A stretch of 64,000 bases of DNA from Competibacter_A sp002352125 (GCA_035441325.1 DAOROA010000001.1:1-64000), one strand, 5' to 3'. Positions 1-8,736 are shown, counted from the stretch's first letter. Notes: generated by a model from the sequence alone, not told the origin. Program-made: numbers and translations.

Positions 1-889
1 TCTCGGCCGCGGTGGAATTGACCGTGTCGGTGGATTGGGTGACTTTCCCCACCATGTCTTTCAGTTGCGCGGCCATGTCGCGCATGGCGGCATAGATGCC
101 CGTCTCCTTGCCGGTGTTGGCGAACTGCACCGTCAAATCGCCGCGTGCAATTTGTGCAGTCAGCGCCGCCATCTCGGCCGGCTCGCCGCCGATGGGGCGA
201 CGGATCACCCGCGTCAACAACCAAGTCAACAGCACACTCAAGATGATGCCGCCAGCCATAGCGGCAATGGACAGAACTTCCAGCCGGGTTGCCGTGACAT
301 GGCTCTCCGCAACCATCTCGTTCGTGCGAACGGTATTGTTCTCGGTGATGGCATCGAAAGTTTGCCCCATAGCGTCTGAGATCGGCACTATGCGGCCGAC
401 CATTTGGCGGTATTCGACGTACAGCGCATGCTTTTGGTCTGGATCGTTGGTAGCGATGAGGCGTTCGATCAGGCCATCCAGTTCGGCGTAAATGGTGCGC
501 CAAGCTTTATATTGCTCGTTGAGCTGTTGCTGCAACGCCCGACCCTTCTCGCTGGTTCGCGGAATTTTCAGTAACGCTTCCCACCACCGATCCACCTGCT
601 GCCAGCTCTTCTGGCGTTCTTTCTGAATGCTCTGCAATCCTGCCTTGATGTCCGCTTCCGCCTCATGCATGAAGACGGCTTGCGTTTGCGCGCGGATGGT
701 CATCCGTTGGTAGTTAAGCTGGGCTAGTGCCTGCAATGCGGGAATTCGATTCTCGCCGACATTTTCTATATCGCTTCCCAAAGCGTGAATTCCGAACACT
801 GCCAGAAGACCAAGCAACAGTGCGATCACCGCCATAGCTCCGAAACCGAGAATTAACCGTGTCCCAATTTTCAAGTTGATAATATTCAT
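1..889 (-). CDS. methyl-accepting chemotaxis protein, N-terminal part (cut by window edge)
   Basis: The frame is open from an ATG at 889 to the window edge, so the C-terminal signalling domain lies outside. The protein starts MNIINLKIGTRLILGFG and runs into a first membrane helix (about residues 10-32). A roughly 150-residue helical periplasmic domain follows, like the four-helix-bundle sensors of chemoreceptors. A second membrane helix (about residues 190-212) leads into a HAMP segment with RRPIGGEPAEMAALTAQIARG-type sequence. By family it would sense a ligand in the periplasm and control CheA. No chemotaxis genes are visible beside it, so it may be an orphan receptor. The ligand cannot be predicted. 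Confidence 0.9.
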   Translation of the reverse strand, partial: MNIINLKIGTRLILGFGAMAVIALLLGLLAVFGIHALGSDIENVGENRIPALQALAQLNYQRMTIRAQTQAVFMHEAEADIKAGLQSIQKERQKSWQQVDRWWEALLKIPRTSEKGRALQQQLNEQYKAWRTIYAELDGLIERLIATNDPDQKHALYVEYRQMVGRIVPISDAMGQTFDAITENNTVRTNEMVAESHVTATRLEVLSIAAMAGGIILSVLLTWLLTRVIRRPIGGEPAEMAALTAQIARGDLTVQFANTGKETGIYAAMRDMAAQLKDMVGKVTQSTDTVNSTAAE

Positions 890-1367
890 GGGTTTGCTCC
901 AAAACGAATTTCTAGAAGCCGTGCCAGCTACGAAAACCGGCCAGCCGTCGAAGGCCTGTAGTTGGGGGGGAAGAACAGCATGCGATGAAACTAGCAACGG
1001 CTGTGCCATAAGATAACAATTTAATAAATAACGTTTTTTAAAACAAAACCCCAAAAAAAATCAGACTACACAATTAAAATTGTTAACATTCATTTAAAAT
1101 ATGTTTTTAAATCAAATAGTACAATTTATCACGTAATAACAACTTTAATTGTTAAATTAAACGCACCAAAACTCGACTGGGACCAAGAGGAAAATCGCCA
1201 CGAACGCCGAACTTACGACGATAATTTCGCCAGTCCGATCATGCGCCTTGCTCGAAATGCCGCGATTGTCGATCAACGCGGAAATCGAGGCATTAACTCA
1301 AATGCGGCAGAGAGCCGCATAACTAGCCGGCCGCGGTCGAGCCCCATCCCCCACCAGGACAACATCG
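890..1367. other. AT-rich divergent intergenic region
   Basis: This gap of about 480 bases separates the chemoreceptor from the next plus-strand gene. Bases 1010-1160 are strikingly AT-rich, with A and T runs, compared with the GC-rich surroundings. I see no convincing ORF, RNA or repeat. It probably carries promoters for the divergent genes, but I could not assign clear -35/-10 pairs. Confidence 0.5.
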
Positions 1368-1658
1368 ATGACGAATAACGAACGACACTTTGGCGCGCTA
1401 GTCGCCGCTTGCGCTAAAGAGACTAGCGCTCACATTCTCGCTTATGCCCGCGACGCCGGTCTGGATCCGCTGTCGTTTCTGGTAAACGTCGCGGCGGTGC
1501 TAGCCTCTTCCGCCCTGGCGGCCCAACCCGATGACCAACTACCTGCTGCATCCCGCCATATCCAAAATGCTTTGGGCTTGGTGCATTGTCTGCAAGACGA
1601 CGAAAGCGAAACTGCATCGCCTCGCGACGGGTTCGCTGCCCCGGAAGCTTTACAGTAA
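1368..1658 (+). CDS. hypothetical small protein
   Basis: This is a 96-residue ORF starting ATG, with a modest Shine-Dalgarno-like CAGGAC seven bases upstream. The sequence is helical and alanine-rich (AVLASSALAAQPDD, then RHIQNALGLVHCLQDD), with an acidic, probably disordered tail. There is no signal peptide and no domain I recognise. Codon use resembles the neighbouring genes, which favours a real gene, but it stands alone and borders a decayed stretch. Function unknown. Confidence 0.45.
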   Translation: MTNNERHFGALVAACAKETSAHILAYARDAGLDPLSFLVNVAAVLASSALAAQPDDQLPAASRHIQNALGLVHCLQDDESETASPRDGFAAPEALQ

Positions 1659-2066
1659 GGATTTTCTCGATACGCGGATGCTACGGCCGCAACTATGCTA
1701 CCGTCCGGTGTGTTCGGCTTGCCGGACCACGCTCCAGTGGCCGGTGCAACAAACGACGATCTCGACGATGGAGGAGCCGGATATCGGGCTTTATCCGGAT
1801 TCGGGCAAGTCTTTCGTGCTATCACCGCTGGTAACGGTCTACTGGTAGAGCCGGCGCCAGCAGGCTTCCGGTCGATTTCACCGTTCAGCTCTCCAAAACC
1901 TGGATCAAACCCGTCTAGCGGATTTCGGTTGTGGCGGCAAATATCGGCCTGTCCGCCACGCTTGATCGCGCCAGCGGAAAATTCAGTTCGATGGTCGACA
2001 GAATATCGCTCGGAGCAAATTTTGGGCTCGCTGACGAGCAGATGGAGAAAACGCCCAGAGGATCGA
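1659..2066. pseudogene. possible decayed gene remnants, no intact ORF
   Basis: No frame is intact here. On the plus strand the piece from about 1923 to 2078 reads like protein (containing NIGLSATLDRASGKF and DRISLGANFGLADE), but it lacks a proper start, sits behind an in-frame stop and runs into the antisense of the SGNH gene. Short plausible fragments in other plus frames lie at 1740-1850. This may be a frameshifted gene remnant, but I cannot name its parent. Confidence 0.25.
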
Positions 2067-2849
2067 TCACCACCTGAATCTTCTTTTCATAATCGGCACG
2101 AGCCGTTGTTTGAAGCAACCACCCAACCGTTCAAAGCCGATTCTGGTCGGGTGCAGCTCGTTTGCCCACTCGCTTTCGGTCGCCAGTGTCCCCGCTGTTT
2201 TCACAAACACGACATGATCGGGATCATCTTGCTCGATCCGAGCCAATCGAGCTCCCAAGCCATCGATTAACATTCGGATAATTTCGACCCGATATTCTTT
2301 TGGAACTCCACAATCATCCATCGGCTTTTTCAACCAATTCCCAAAGCCGAACAGTTTTTTACCGCTTGGGAAAGCATGATCGTAATTGTGAATCGCGATG
2401 ATAGCGTTGTTGATCTTGCCGAGTACCGTCGCAATCAGATCGCGATAACGCACCCCAAAATCGTTCAGGATGTCATCCGGCTGGCCCGGAACAAAACAGG
2501 CGGCAGCCGATTGCTCGTTGGCACAATTTCCCTTGAGAAGCTGCTTGAAATCGTCACCCGCAATATCATTGCCTCCCCCACTTAACAGCACCAGTTTGAT
2601 TTTTCTATCATAAGTTTGGAGACTGGCCAAAAAATTGTCGCGATACCGTTTCTTGGTCAGATAATCCCGTAGTTCGGCACCGTTGTCGCCGATGGCGTAA
2701 ATGATGCGATTGCCGTTCCAAATATTAAAAATCGGGTTAAGCAGATTATTGAATGGATACCAGAACCAGGAATCGCCCAGCGCCAGTATATCCGGCGATT
2801 CGTTCCGATTCGTCATTTCATTTTCATCCCAATACGGGTGCGAAGCCAT
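2067..2849 (-). CDS. SGNH/GDSL-type hydrolase-like protein
   Basis: This 260-residue protein carries the ordered blocks of SGNH hydrolases. Block I is ILALGDSWFWYP with the nucleophile Ser, a GGGND block holds the oxyanion Asn, and ANELHPTRIGF near the C-terminus supplies the Asp/His pair. Family members hydrolyse esters or lipids, or act on acylated glycans. There is no signal peptide, so it is probably cytoplasmic. I chose the ATG at 2849 because GGGGAAAG precedes it at good spacing; the frame stays open further upstream. It stands alone, with no operon partner. The substrate is unknown. Confidence 0.75.
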   Translation of the reverse strand: MASHPYWDENEMTNRNESPDILALGDSWFWYPFNNLLNPIFNIWNGNRIIYAIGDNGAELRDYLTKKRYRDNFLASLQTYDRKIKLVLLSGGGNDIAGDDFKQLLKGNCANEQSAAACFVPGQPDDILNDFGVRYRDLIATVLGKINNAIIAIHNYDHAFPSGKKLFGFGNWLKKPMDDCGVPKEYRVEIIRMLIDGLGARLARIEQDDPDHVVFVKTAGTLATESEWANELHPTRIGFERLGGCFKQRLVPIMKRRFRW

Positions 2850-3151
2850 CTTTCTTTCCCCAAAATGTTTGGTTGAGAATGCATTCAGTGTAGAACACAC
2901 TGCTTGGGCGGTCTTATATGGGAGCGGTTATTTCGCCCACCTTAATTGGTGGGCGCGGATTGCGATACTAAAACGATAGCCAAAAAATCCTCGCATTCAA
3001 AATGCTCTGTTCGAGATATTTAAATTACCAGAAAAAATCACCAAGAAATCTAACAGATTTGGCAGAAAAACCACCTCAACTAATCACAAAGTAGATTTTG
3101 GAAAACCGGAATGGTATTTTAGAGTTCCACAACTAATATCAGGAATGCTAT

Positions 3152-3631
3152 ATGTTGCCGAAACGTCGTATTGCCACCATCCTCTTATCTTTGGGCTTCT
3201 CCGCAAGCCTGGCTGGCTGGTCGGGCGCCCAAGCAGCAGAATCTCCACAATCGACTCAGCCTACCGAATCTCAATCGGCCATAACCACCGCGCCAGCCAA
3301 GAAGGAACTACCTTTCCCCGATGGCGAAAAATGGTCCACCGCCACGGAGCGGGAAAAACTGGCCTACCTGCTCGGTATCATGAACATGGCAATGGTGGAA
3401 TATCAGTTGACCGGCCCCACTCCAAAACACCGCACCACCGTTCCTAAGTTGGTGAAATCTCTGGATGGCATGACCTTGCAGCAAATGATGGGAACCGTAG
3501 ACACTTATTACAAAGCGAACCCCGACCAACAGAAAAGGCCGATTTTCGAGGTCATCTGGTTCGAGATCGTGGCACCAAAGGCCAGCGCCAAATCCCAAGA
3601 ACCCGGCACGCCCGCCGCGAAGAAGGGGTGA
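3152..3631 (+). CDS. secreted hypothetical protein
   Basis: This 159-residue protein has a signal peptide (MLPKRRIATILLSLGFSASL, with likely cleavage after AQAA) and then a low-complexity Ser/Thr/Gln linker. A compact domain follows, EREKLAYLLGIMNMAM to IFEVIWFEIVAP. Its end, with YYKANPDQQKRPIFEVIW, resembles small periplasmic proteins of Proteobacteria in which a substrate- or partner-binding role has been supposed. The stop is three bases before the next gene, so the two are probably co-transcribed. No catalytic motif is visible. Function unknown. Confidence 0.7.
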   Translation: MLPKRRIATILLSLGFSASLAGWSGAQAAESPQSTQPTESQSAITTAPAKKELPFPDGEKWSTATEREKLAYLLGIMNMAMVEYQLTGPTPKHRTTVPKLVKSLDGMTLQQMMGTVDTYYKANPDQQKRPIFEVIWFEIVAPKASAKSQEPGTPAAKKG

Positions 3632-3634
3632 GTT

Positions 3635-3892
3635 ATGAAAAAAATTGTTTATCTGATCGCGATTCCCGCCCTCGCTCTAAGCGTCGGCTGCACCAACATG
3701 TCGACCACCGAGCAAAGCACGCTGAGCGGCGCGGCTATCGGCGCGCTGGGCGGCGCGGCCATCGGCGGGCTAACCGGCGGTGATGCGGGCGTCGGCGCCG
3801 TAATCGGCGGTGCGGCGGGCGCCGTAGTGGGCAACATCTACGGCCGAGATCAGGAAGCAAAACAGCGGCAACGGCAACGCCGCCGTTATTGA
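3635..3892 (+). CDS. glycine-zipper lipoprotein, YMGG-like
   Basis: This 85-residue protein has a lipoprotein signal peptide ending in the lipobox LSVGC, so Cys19 would be lipidated. The mature part is a run of GxxxG motifs (GAAIGALGGAAIGGLTGG, then GAVIGGAAGAVVG) typical of glycine-zipper proteins that embed in or bridge the outer membrane. It ends in a very basic tail rich in Arg and Gln. Homologues of this type are common small envelope lipoproteins of unclear role. It directly follows the preceding secreted protein and is probably in one transcript with it. Confidence 0.8.
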   Translation: MKKIVYLIAIPALALSVGCTNMSTTEQSTLSGAAIGALGGAAIGGLTGGDAGVGAVIGGAAGAVVGNIYGRDQEAKQRQRQRRRY

Positions 3893-3949
3893 AAAAATAC
3901 TCGCTCTAGCAAGCGATCCTGTCCGTCGCGCGCTGCCGGAGGTCGCCTG

Positions 3950-4759
3950 CTAGGCCGGAGCTGCGTCGAGATCGCGGCGCAGTTCCATTGCCGCGGCGTG
4001 CAACCGCCCAAACAGCCGCTTCACTCCACTGCAATCGTAATCCCGGCGCGGCCATTTGAAATAGCCGCCGCAACTCCGCAAAAACTCGCAGCTCCGGCAA
4101 TCTTCGGCAGCAGCCAACCCCCTCTCGATCCAGCCCTCTAGCTCCGTATCGGGCTCGACCGCCGCATCGCCGCCGGTCGCTAACCGGCCATACAGCGACT
4201 CTGCGCCATCGTCGGCGACATAGCGCAAATATCGAGGATCCTCGTCCAGCACCGACCACAGCGGCAACGGGTCGTCGTGATAAAACCCGAGCAGCATGCT
4301 ATGAAAAAACTCGACAGGTTGAGCGACCGTCGGCTGGTGCAGATAAAATTCCAGCGCCGCTATCAATTCTTCGATCAAAGGCGGTTCGGGCTGTCCCAGC
4401 TCCAGCCGCACGGCGAAATCCAGCGACACCGCTACTTTGATCGCCTTGAGGAAGCCGGATCGCACCGGCACGACCGCTCGCACCGGATGTTTGTCGAGCA
4501 GGTTAGTATGGCGATACAGCAGCGGATACTCGCTGGCAGGATCGGCCATGACCAATTCGATCGGCAATCCCGGCGCCCAAGCGTTCAACGCCTCGGAATC
4601 GGCTGCCAGCGCCAAAAGCTGCACTGCGACGACCCGCTCGGGATCTTCGGCCGCTAGCGTAGCCGGCAGCGAAGCTGGTTCGTCAGTCCGGACCACCCAG
4701 TCCCCGTGCCGATAGGCCGATAACAGGTGCGGCGGAATGCTATAAATCGATTCGTTCAT
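3950..4759 (-). CDS. SPASM-like protein without a radical SAM motif, partner of WxN peptide
   Basis: This 269-residue protein ends in a cysteine cluster, CRSCEFLRSCGGYFKWP followed by DYDC, spaced C-x2-C-x5-C-x12-C. That resembles the auxiliary-cluster (SPASM) tail of peptide-modifying radical SAM enzymes. The preceding region (residues about 45-190) has alternating hydrophobic strands and helices that could be a reduced TIM-barrel, but there is no CxxxCxxC for the SAM-binding cluster; the first cysteine is in the tail. The start is 25 bases after the stop of the WxN-repeat peptide gene on the same strand, so the two are almost surely co-transcribed. It could be a recruitment or scaffold subunit for a radical SAM enzyme encoded elsewhere, or a decayed enzyme. 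The fold assignment is inference. Confidence 0.65.
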   Translation of the reverse strand: MNESIYSIPPHLLSAYRHGDWVVRTDEPASLPATLAAEDPERVVAVQLLALAADSEALNAWAPGLPIELVMADPASEYPLLYRHTNLLDKHPVRAVVPVRSGFLKAIKVAVSLDFAVRLELGQPEPPLIEELIAALEFYLHQPTVAQPVEFFHSMLLGFYHDDPLPLWSVLDEDPRYLRYVADDGAESLYGRLATGGDAAVEPDTELEGWIERGLAAAEDCRSCEFLRSCGGYFKWPRRDYDCSGVKRLFGRLHAAAMELRRDLDAAPA

Positions 4760-4784
4760 CGGGGTCGTCGCCGATCGCGCGCGG

Positions 4785-5168
4785 TCAGCGATTGTGCCAA
4801 CCGCCGTTTACCCATTTTGGCCGGTTGTACCAGCCCCGCCGGTTGTACCAGCCTGGCCGGTTGTGCCAGTGACGCCGGCGATTGTGCCAACCCGGTCCGT
4901 TATACCAGCCCCGCCCATTATACCAGCCCGGACCATAACCCCAGCCCCAGCCAGGTCCACCACCACCGAGATTGACCCAGTTACCATGATTGCTCCAGCC
5001 CACGGCTTCGGCTTCTTTACCGGGGAGTAGGGCTCCGCCCAAGACGACGCCGCCAATGACGGCTTTCGACCATTTTCCCAAGCCGATCAGAAAATCCCGC
5101 CGATCGCGCAAATCCGGCTCCACGGCTTCGGGTTCTGTTTGCAAAACTTCTCGTTCTTTATCAGCCAT
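4785..5168 (-). CDS. Tat-targeted WxN-repeat peptide, candidate cyclophane RiPP precursor
   Basis: This 127-residue protein has three parts. An acidic N-terminus (residues 1-20) leads to a Tat-like signal RDRRDFLIGLGKW with a hydrophobic stretch ending near KEAEA. The mature segment of about 70 residues is made almost only of Trp, Asn, Gly, Arg, Tyr and His. It holds ten Trp-X-Asn motifs: WSN, WVN, WYN twice, WHN twice, WYN twice, WVN and WHN. Aromatic-X-Asn is the motif cross-linked by radical SAM enzymes that make three-residue cyclophanes. I chose the ATG at 5168, five bases after GGAGG; a GTG one codon earlier is possible. The SPASM-like gene lies 25 bases downstream. A precursor role is inferred; a structural Gly/Trp-rich secreted protein is the alternative. 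Confidence 0.75.
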   Translation of the reverse strand: MADKEREVLQTEPEAVEPDLRDRRDFLIGLGKWSKAVIGGVVLGGALLPGKEAEAVGWSNHGNWVNLGGGGPGWGWGYGPGWYNGRGWYNGPGWHNRRRHWHNRPGWYNRRGWYNRPKWVNGGWHNR

Positions 5169-5264
5169 CACAACCTCCGACTCATCAGTGCCGTTATGGC
5201 TTCGCGGCGAAACCGACGGCTATATGCGAACATTTGAACAATACCGATTCCAAGCTAATCCCGG

Positions 5265-5768
5265 TCAGCTTTCCTCGCCCGAATCAATTTCGCTCGTACT
5301 ATTATCGGAAAAATGCACGATGCGAAAATACCACTTGCCATCTAATTGTTCCAAAATGACGGTCAAGTTGGTTCCATATTCCCGTTTCTCGTTCTTCAAG
5401 AAATCCGAGATCCAACACATGCTCGCCATCCAGGCCAGATTGCCCTTGATTTCGGATCGCGTCCAGGTACAGCGCATCTCCCGCGTCCCCGGATCGAAGG
5501 ATTCGGAAAGCGCCGTGTAAGCCGCCCGAATCTCTTCCTTGCCGGGCCAGCGTTCGCCCACGCCGGTTCCGGGCAGGATGGTGTCGTTGCCGGGCGCATA
5601 CGCTACCATCACGCCAGCCAGATCGTGCTCGTTGATCGATCGATCGTATCGGGCGAACACTGCTTTCACCCCGTCAGGTGCTTTTGCAGAACCTTCCGGC
5701 AGACTCCAGCCTGCAACGGCCCAAGCTCCCAACACCAGCGGCAATGCCAACAACAAACGGCGTTCCAC
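5265..5768 (-). CDS. secreted NTF2/SnoaL-like protein
   Basis: This 167-residue protein fits the NTF2-like cone fold used by SnoaL-type and nuclear-transport-factor-like domains. A helix (DGVKAVFARYDRSINEHDL) comes first, then VMVAYAPGNDTILPG, a helix beginning EEIRAAYTAL, and three strands ending in DGKWYFRIVHFSD. The start is GTG at 5768, directly preceded by AGGAG at ideal spacing; this gives a clean signal peptide (ERRLLLALPLVLGAWAVAGW, cleaved near KA). The frame is open upstream but lacks such a site. It sits 96 bases before the WxN peptide gene on the same strand and may belong to that cluster. Ligand or reaction unknown. Confidence 0.75.
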   Translation of the reverse strand: MERRLLLALPLVLGAWAVAGWSLPEGSAKAPDGVKAVFARYDRSINEHDLAGVMVAYAPGNDTILPGTGVGERWPGKEEIRAAYTALSESFDPGTREMRCTWTRSEIKGNLAWMASMCWISDFLKNEKREYGTNLTVILEQLDGKWYFRIVHFSDNSTSEIDSGEES

Positions 5769-5884
5769 GAAATTTCTCCTGCCTGTCTTAGCGCCGCTAT
5801 AAAAATTTGGCATAAACTCTCTGAAATTTCGCTGAATGTCCTGATACCACATATACATAACATAGCTAAAGCGGTTACCTCTCC

Positions 5885-8125
5885 ATGCGTATCCATCGGT
5901 CGTTCCGATCTCTGGCTCTGTTCGCGCTCGTTCCGCTGATGGCGTTGGCGGTCTTTCCAAACCCAACTTCCACCGTCGTCGCGGCAGTCGCCCGGAACCG
6001 TCCCCACATCGGTTTGGTGCTGGGTGGCGGTGGCGCTCGCGGCATCGCCCACATCGGCGTGCTCAAGACTTTGGAAGCGATGCGCGTTCCGGTCGACTGC
6101 ATCGCCGGTACCAGCATGGGTTCGATCATCGGCGGGCTGTACGCATCCGGCATGTCGCCCGAGCAAATGAGCGAAGCCGTGCAGCGCATCGATTGGCCGG
6201 CAGCGTTCACCGACGGACCGCCGCGCACCGATCTACCGTTTCGAATCAAGGAAGATCAACGGGTTTTGCTGGATGCCGAAATCGGCCTCAAACAAGGCAA
6301 GGCGCAATTGCCCAAGGGTTTGCTCGAAGGCCAAAATCTGTTGCTGCTGCTGGAACAACTGTCGCTGCCAGCCGCCAGCGTCCACGATTTCGATAAGCTC
6401 CGGATTCCCTATCGGGCAGTCGCGACCGATCTGGCCACCGGCGAACCGGTGGTGCTGGGCTCCGGCGAACTGGCCAAGGCGATGCGAGCCAGCATGTCGA
6501 TTCCCAGCGCCCTCGTGCCGGTAGAGCTGAACGGCAAGATACTGGTGGACGGTGGGGTCGCAGACAATGTACCCGTGGACGTAGTACGGGAACTCTGCCA
6601 CCCGGACGTCATCATCGCCGTGAACGTGGGTGCACCGTTAGCGCCGGCCGATCAACTCACTTCGGTACTGTCGGTGACCGAACAGCTCACCAACTTCCTG
6701 ACCGTGGGCAACACCAACCGACAACTGCGTACCCTGGGGCGCAAAGATGTACTGATCGTGCCGGACCTGAAGGACTTAGGCAGCATCGACTTCAATCGCG
6801 CGGCGGAAGCCATCGCTATCGGCTATGCCGCCGCTCAAGCGAAGCGCGACGAACTGGCTCGATTGACGATCTCGCCAGACGTTTACGAAGAGTACCTGGC
6901 TTCGTTGCCGCAGATACCTCAAACCGAGCGGCCGGTTATCGACTTTATCCGCATCAAGAACGACACGCGATTGTCGGATCAGGTCATCGAAGGGCAACTG
7001 CACGTCAAGCCGGGCGAGCGGCTCGATTCCGAAAAACTCAATCGCAGCCTCAACGCGATCTACGGTATGGGCGAGTTTCAGCGGGTCAACTACACCTTGG
7101 TCCGCGACCACGGTAAAACCGGGCTAGTCGTCGAAGCGCATCAAAAAGATATCGGTGCCGATACCCTAAAATTCGGTTTGTTCCTCGGCGCCAACCTCAA
7201 AGGCGACTCGGAGTTCGACATCAGCGCCGCTTATACCCTGTCGCAACTCAACTCCTTGGGCGGACAATGGCGCAATTTCGTCCAACTGGGCGGCAACATC
7301 GTTTTGGCGAGCGATTTCTATCAGCCGCTCGACGCCGATCAGCGCTACTACATCGATCCCTACCTGCAGTACGAGCAATATAATTTAGAGTTGGTCAACG
7401 CTGCCTACGCGGACAGTACCAGCTTTCGAGTTTATCGCTCCGAGATCGGCTTGGAAGTGGGCAGAAATCTGGAAAACTGGGGACGATTGTCGCTCGGTTT
7501 GCACTATGGTACGGGCCGCAACGATCTTCGTCTCGGGCAACCTTCTCTTTACGAAGGCAATTTTACCGAGAGCGGATATTCGATCCGCTGGCAGACCGAC
7601 ACGCTGGATAATCTCAATTTTCCCACTTCTGGCAATCGCACCAATCTCGTCTTCCGCGACTTCCTGACCGAGCTGGGATCGGATCAAGACTTCCAGACTC
7701 TCGATTTGAACTTGGCCCATGCTTATACGTGGGGTAAATACTCGATCATTCCGCGCGTTCGGCTGGCCGGCAAGCTCTCCGGCGAACTGGGCATCCAGGA
7801 TTTATTCATGCAAGGGGGATTCCTGAATCTGTCGGGCTATCAACCCGGCCAGCTTTCGGGTCAGTACATCGCTCTGGGCGAAATCATCTATATGTACCGG
7901 CTAACCGACGCTTCGGCGGCGTTCACCATTCCCATTTTCGCGGGCGGTTCGCTGGAGATAGGCGGCGCCTGGAATGAATACAGCGATATCACCGTCGATT
8001 CGCTGATTCCGGCGGGGAGCTTGTTTCTGGGAGTCGATACGCCGCTGGGGCCGTTTTACGCGGCTGGCGGCTACGCCGAGGGCGGTAATGCTTCGCTCTA
8101 TCTGCTGCTGGGCAAACTGTTCTGA
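5885..8125 (+). CDS. patatin-like phospholipase with POTRA and beta-barrel (type Vd autotransporter)
   Basis: This 746-residue outer-membrane protein begins with a signal peptide. The patatin domain (about residues 40-230) has the oxyanion loop GGGGARG, the nucleophile in GTSMGS and the catalytic Asp in VDGGVADN. A POTRA-like segment follows (FIRIKNDTRLSDQVIEGQLHV, about residues 350-420), then a C-terminal 16-strand-like barrel of the BamA/Omp85 type ending YLLLGKLF. This domain order matches the PlpD family, in which the lipase is exported and displayed or released by its own barrel. By family it hydrolyses phospholipid acyl esters. The stop overlaps the next start as TGATG, so the two are translationally coupled. 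Confidence 0.92.
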   Translation: MRIHRSFRSLALFALVPLMALAVFPNPTSTVVAAVARNRPHIGLVLGGGGARGIAHIGVLKTLEAMRVPVDCIAGTSMGSIIGGLYASGMSPEQMSEAVQRIDWPAAFTDGPPRTDLPFRIKEDQRVLLDAEIGLKQGKAQLPKGLLEGQNLLLLLEQLSLPAASVHDFDKLRIPYRAVATDLATGEPVVLGSGELAKAMRASMSIPSALVPVELNGKILVDGGVADNVPVDVVRELCHPDVIIAVNVGAPLAPADQLTSVLSVTEQLTNFLTVGNTNRQLRTLGRKDVLIVPDLKDLGSIDFNRAAEAIAIGYAAAQAKRDELARLTISPDVYEEYLASLPQIPQTERPVIDFIRIKNDTRLSDQVIEGQLHVKPGERLDSEKLNRSLNAIYGMGEFQRVNYTLVRDHGKTGLVVEAHQKDIGADTLKFGLFLGANLKGDSEFDISAAYTLSQLNSLGGQWRNFVQLGGNIVLASDFYQPLDADQRYYIDPYLQYEQYNLELVNAAYADSTSFRVYRSEIGLEVGRNLENWGRLSLGLHYGTGRNDLRLGQPSLYEGNFTESGYSIRWQTDTLDNLNFPTSGNRTNLVFRDFLTELGSDQDFQTLDLNLAHAYTWGKYSIIPRVRLAGKLSGELGIQDLFMQGGFLNLSGYQPGQLSGQYIALGEIIYMYRLTDASAAFTIPIFAGGSLEIGGAWNEYSDITVDSLIPAGSLFLGVDTPLGPFYAAGGYAEGGNASLYLLLGKLF

Positions 8126-8736
8126 TGTCGAGATTGGTATTGTTCAACAAGCCTTACGGCGTGCTTAGCCAATTCACCGACGCCAGCGAACGGCCGACGC
8201 TCGCCGACCACTTGCCCGTTCCCGGCGTGTACGTGGCCGGCCGGCTCGATCGAGACAGCGAGGGACTGCTGGCGTTGACCGACGACGGCGCCTTGCAGGC
8301 CCGCATCAGCCATCCGCGCCACAAGCAACCCAAAACCTATTGGGCGCAGGTCGAAGGCGTTCCCGACGAAGCCGATCTGGAATCATTGCGCCAAGGCGTC
8401 GAACTGAGCGACGGCCGCACTCTGCCGGCCGACGCTCAGCGCATCGCCGAACCGGCCCAACTGTGGCCGCGCGATCCGCCGATTCGCTACCGGGCAGCAA
8501 TCCCGACCGCTTGGCTGGCCATAACGCTGCGCGAGGGCCGCAATCGCCAAATTCGGCGAATGACCGCTGCGGTGGGTCATCCCACCTTGCGGTTGATTCG
8601 TTACCGCATCGGTGCTTGGACGCTGGACGGCCTGGCGCCTGGCCAGTGGCGGGAACTGGAAGTCGATTCGTTTCATCGCCGCCCCGCCGAAAGGCGATAC
8701 GACGGCGTTCGGCCATTTCGCCGCCTACCGGTTTGA
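8125..8736 (+). CDS. rluE: 23S rRNA pseudouridine synthase, RluE/RsuA family
   Basis: This 203-residue protein has the RsuA/RluE catalytic block GRLDRDSEGLLALTDDG, where the first Asp after Leu is the nucleophile. It starts directly with the short LVLFNKPYGVLSQF strand and lacks an S4 RNA-binding domain, as RluE does. The late motif EGRNRQIRRMTAAVGHP is typical of the family. It isomerises a uridine in large-subunit rRNA (U2457 in E. coli RluE; the same site here is inferred). The start codon overlaps the stop of the patatin gene. Confidence 0.9.
   Translation: MSRLVLFNKPYGVLSQFTDASERPTLADHLPVPGVYVAGRLDRDSEGLLALTDDGALQARISHPRHKQPKTYWAQVEGVPDEADLESLRQGVELSDGRTLPADAQRIAEPAQLWPRDPPIRYRAAIPTAWLAITLREGRNRQIRRMTAAVGHPTLRLIRYRIGAWTLDGLAPGQWRELEVDSFHRRPAERRYDGVRPFRRLPV

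Noticed and set aside
1695..2270. 191-codon plus-strand ORF
   Set aside because: No ribosome-binding site, odd composition, and its second half is antisense to the SGNH hydrolase.
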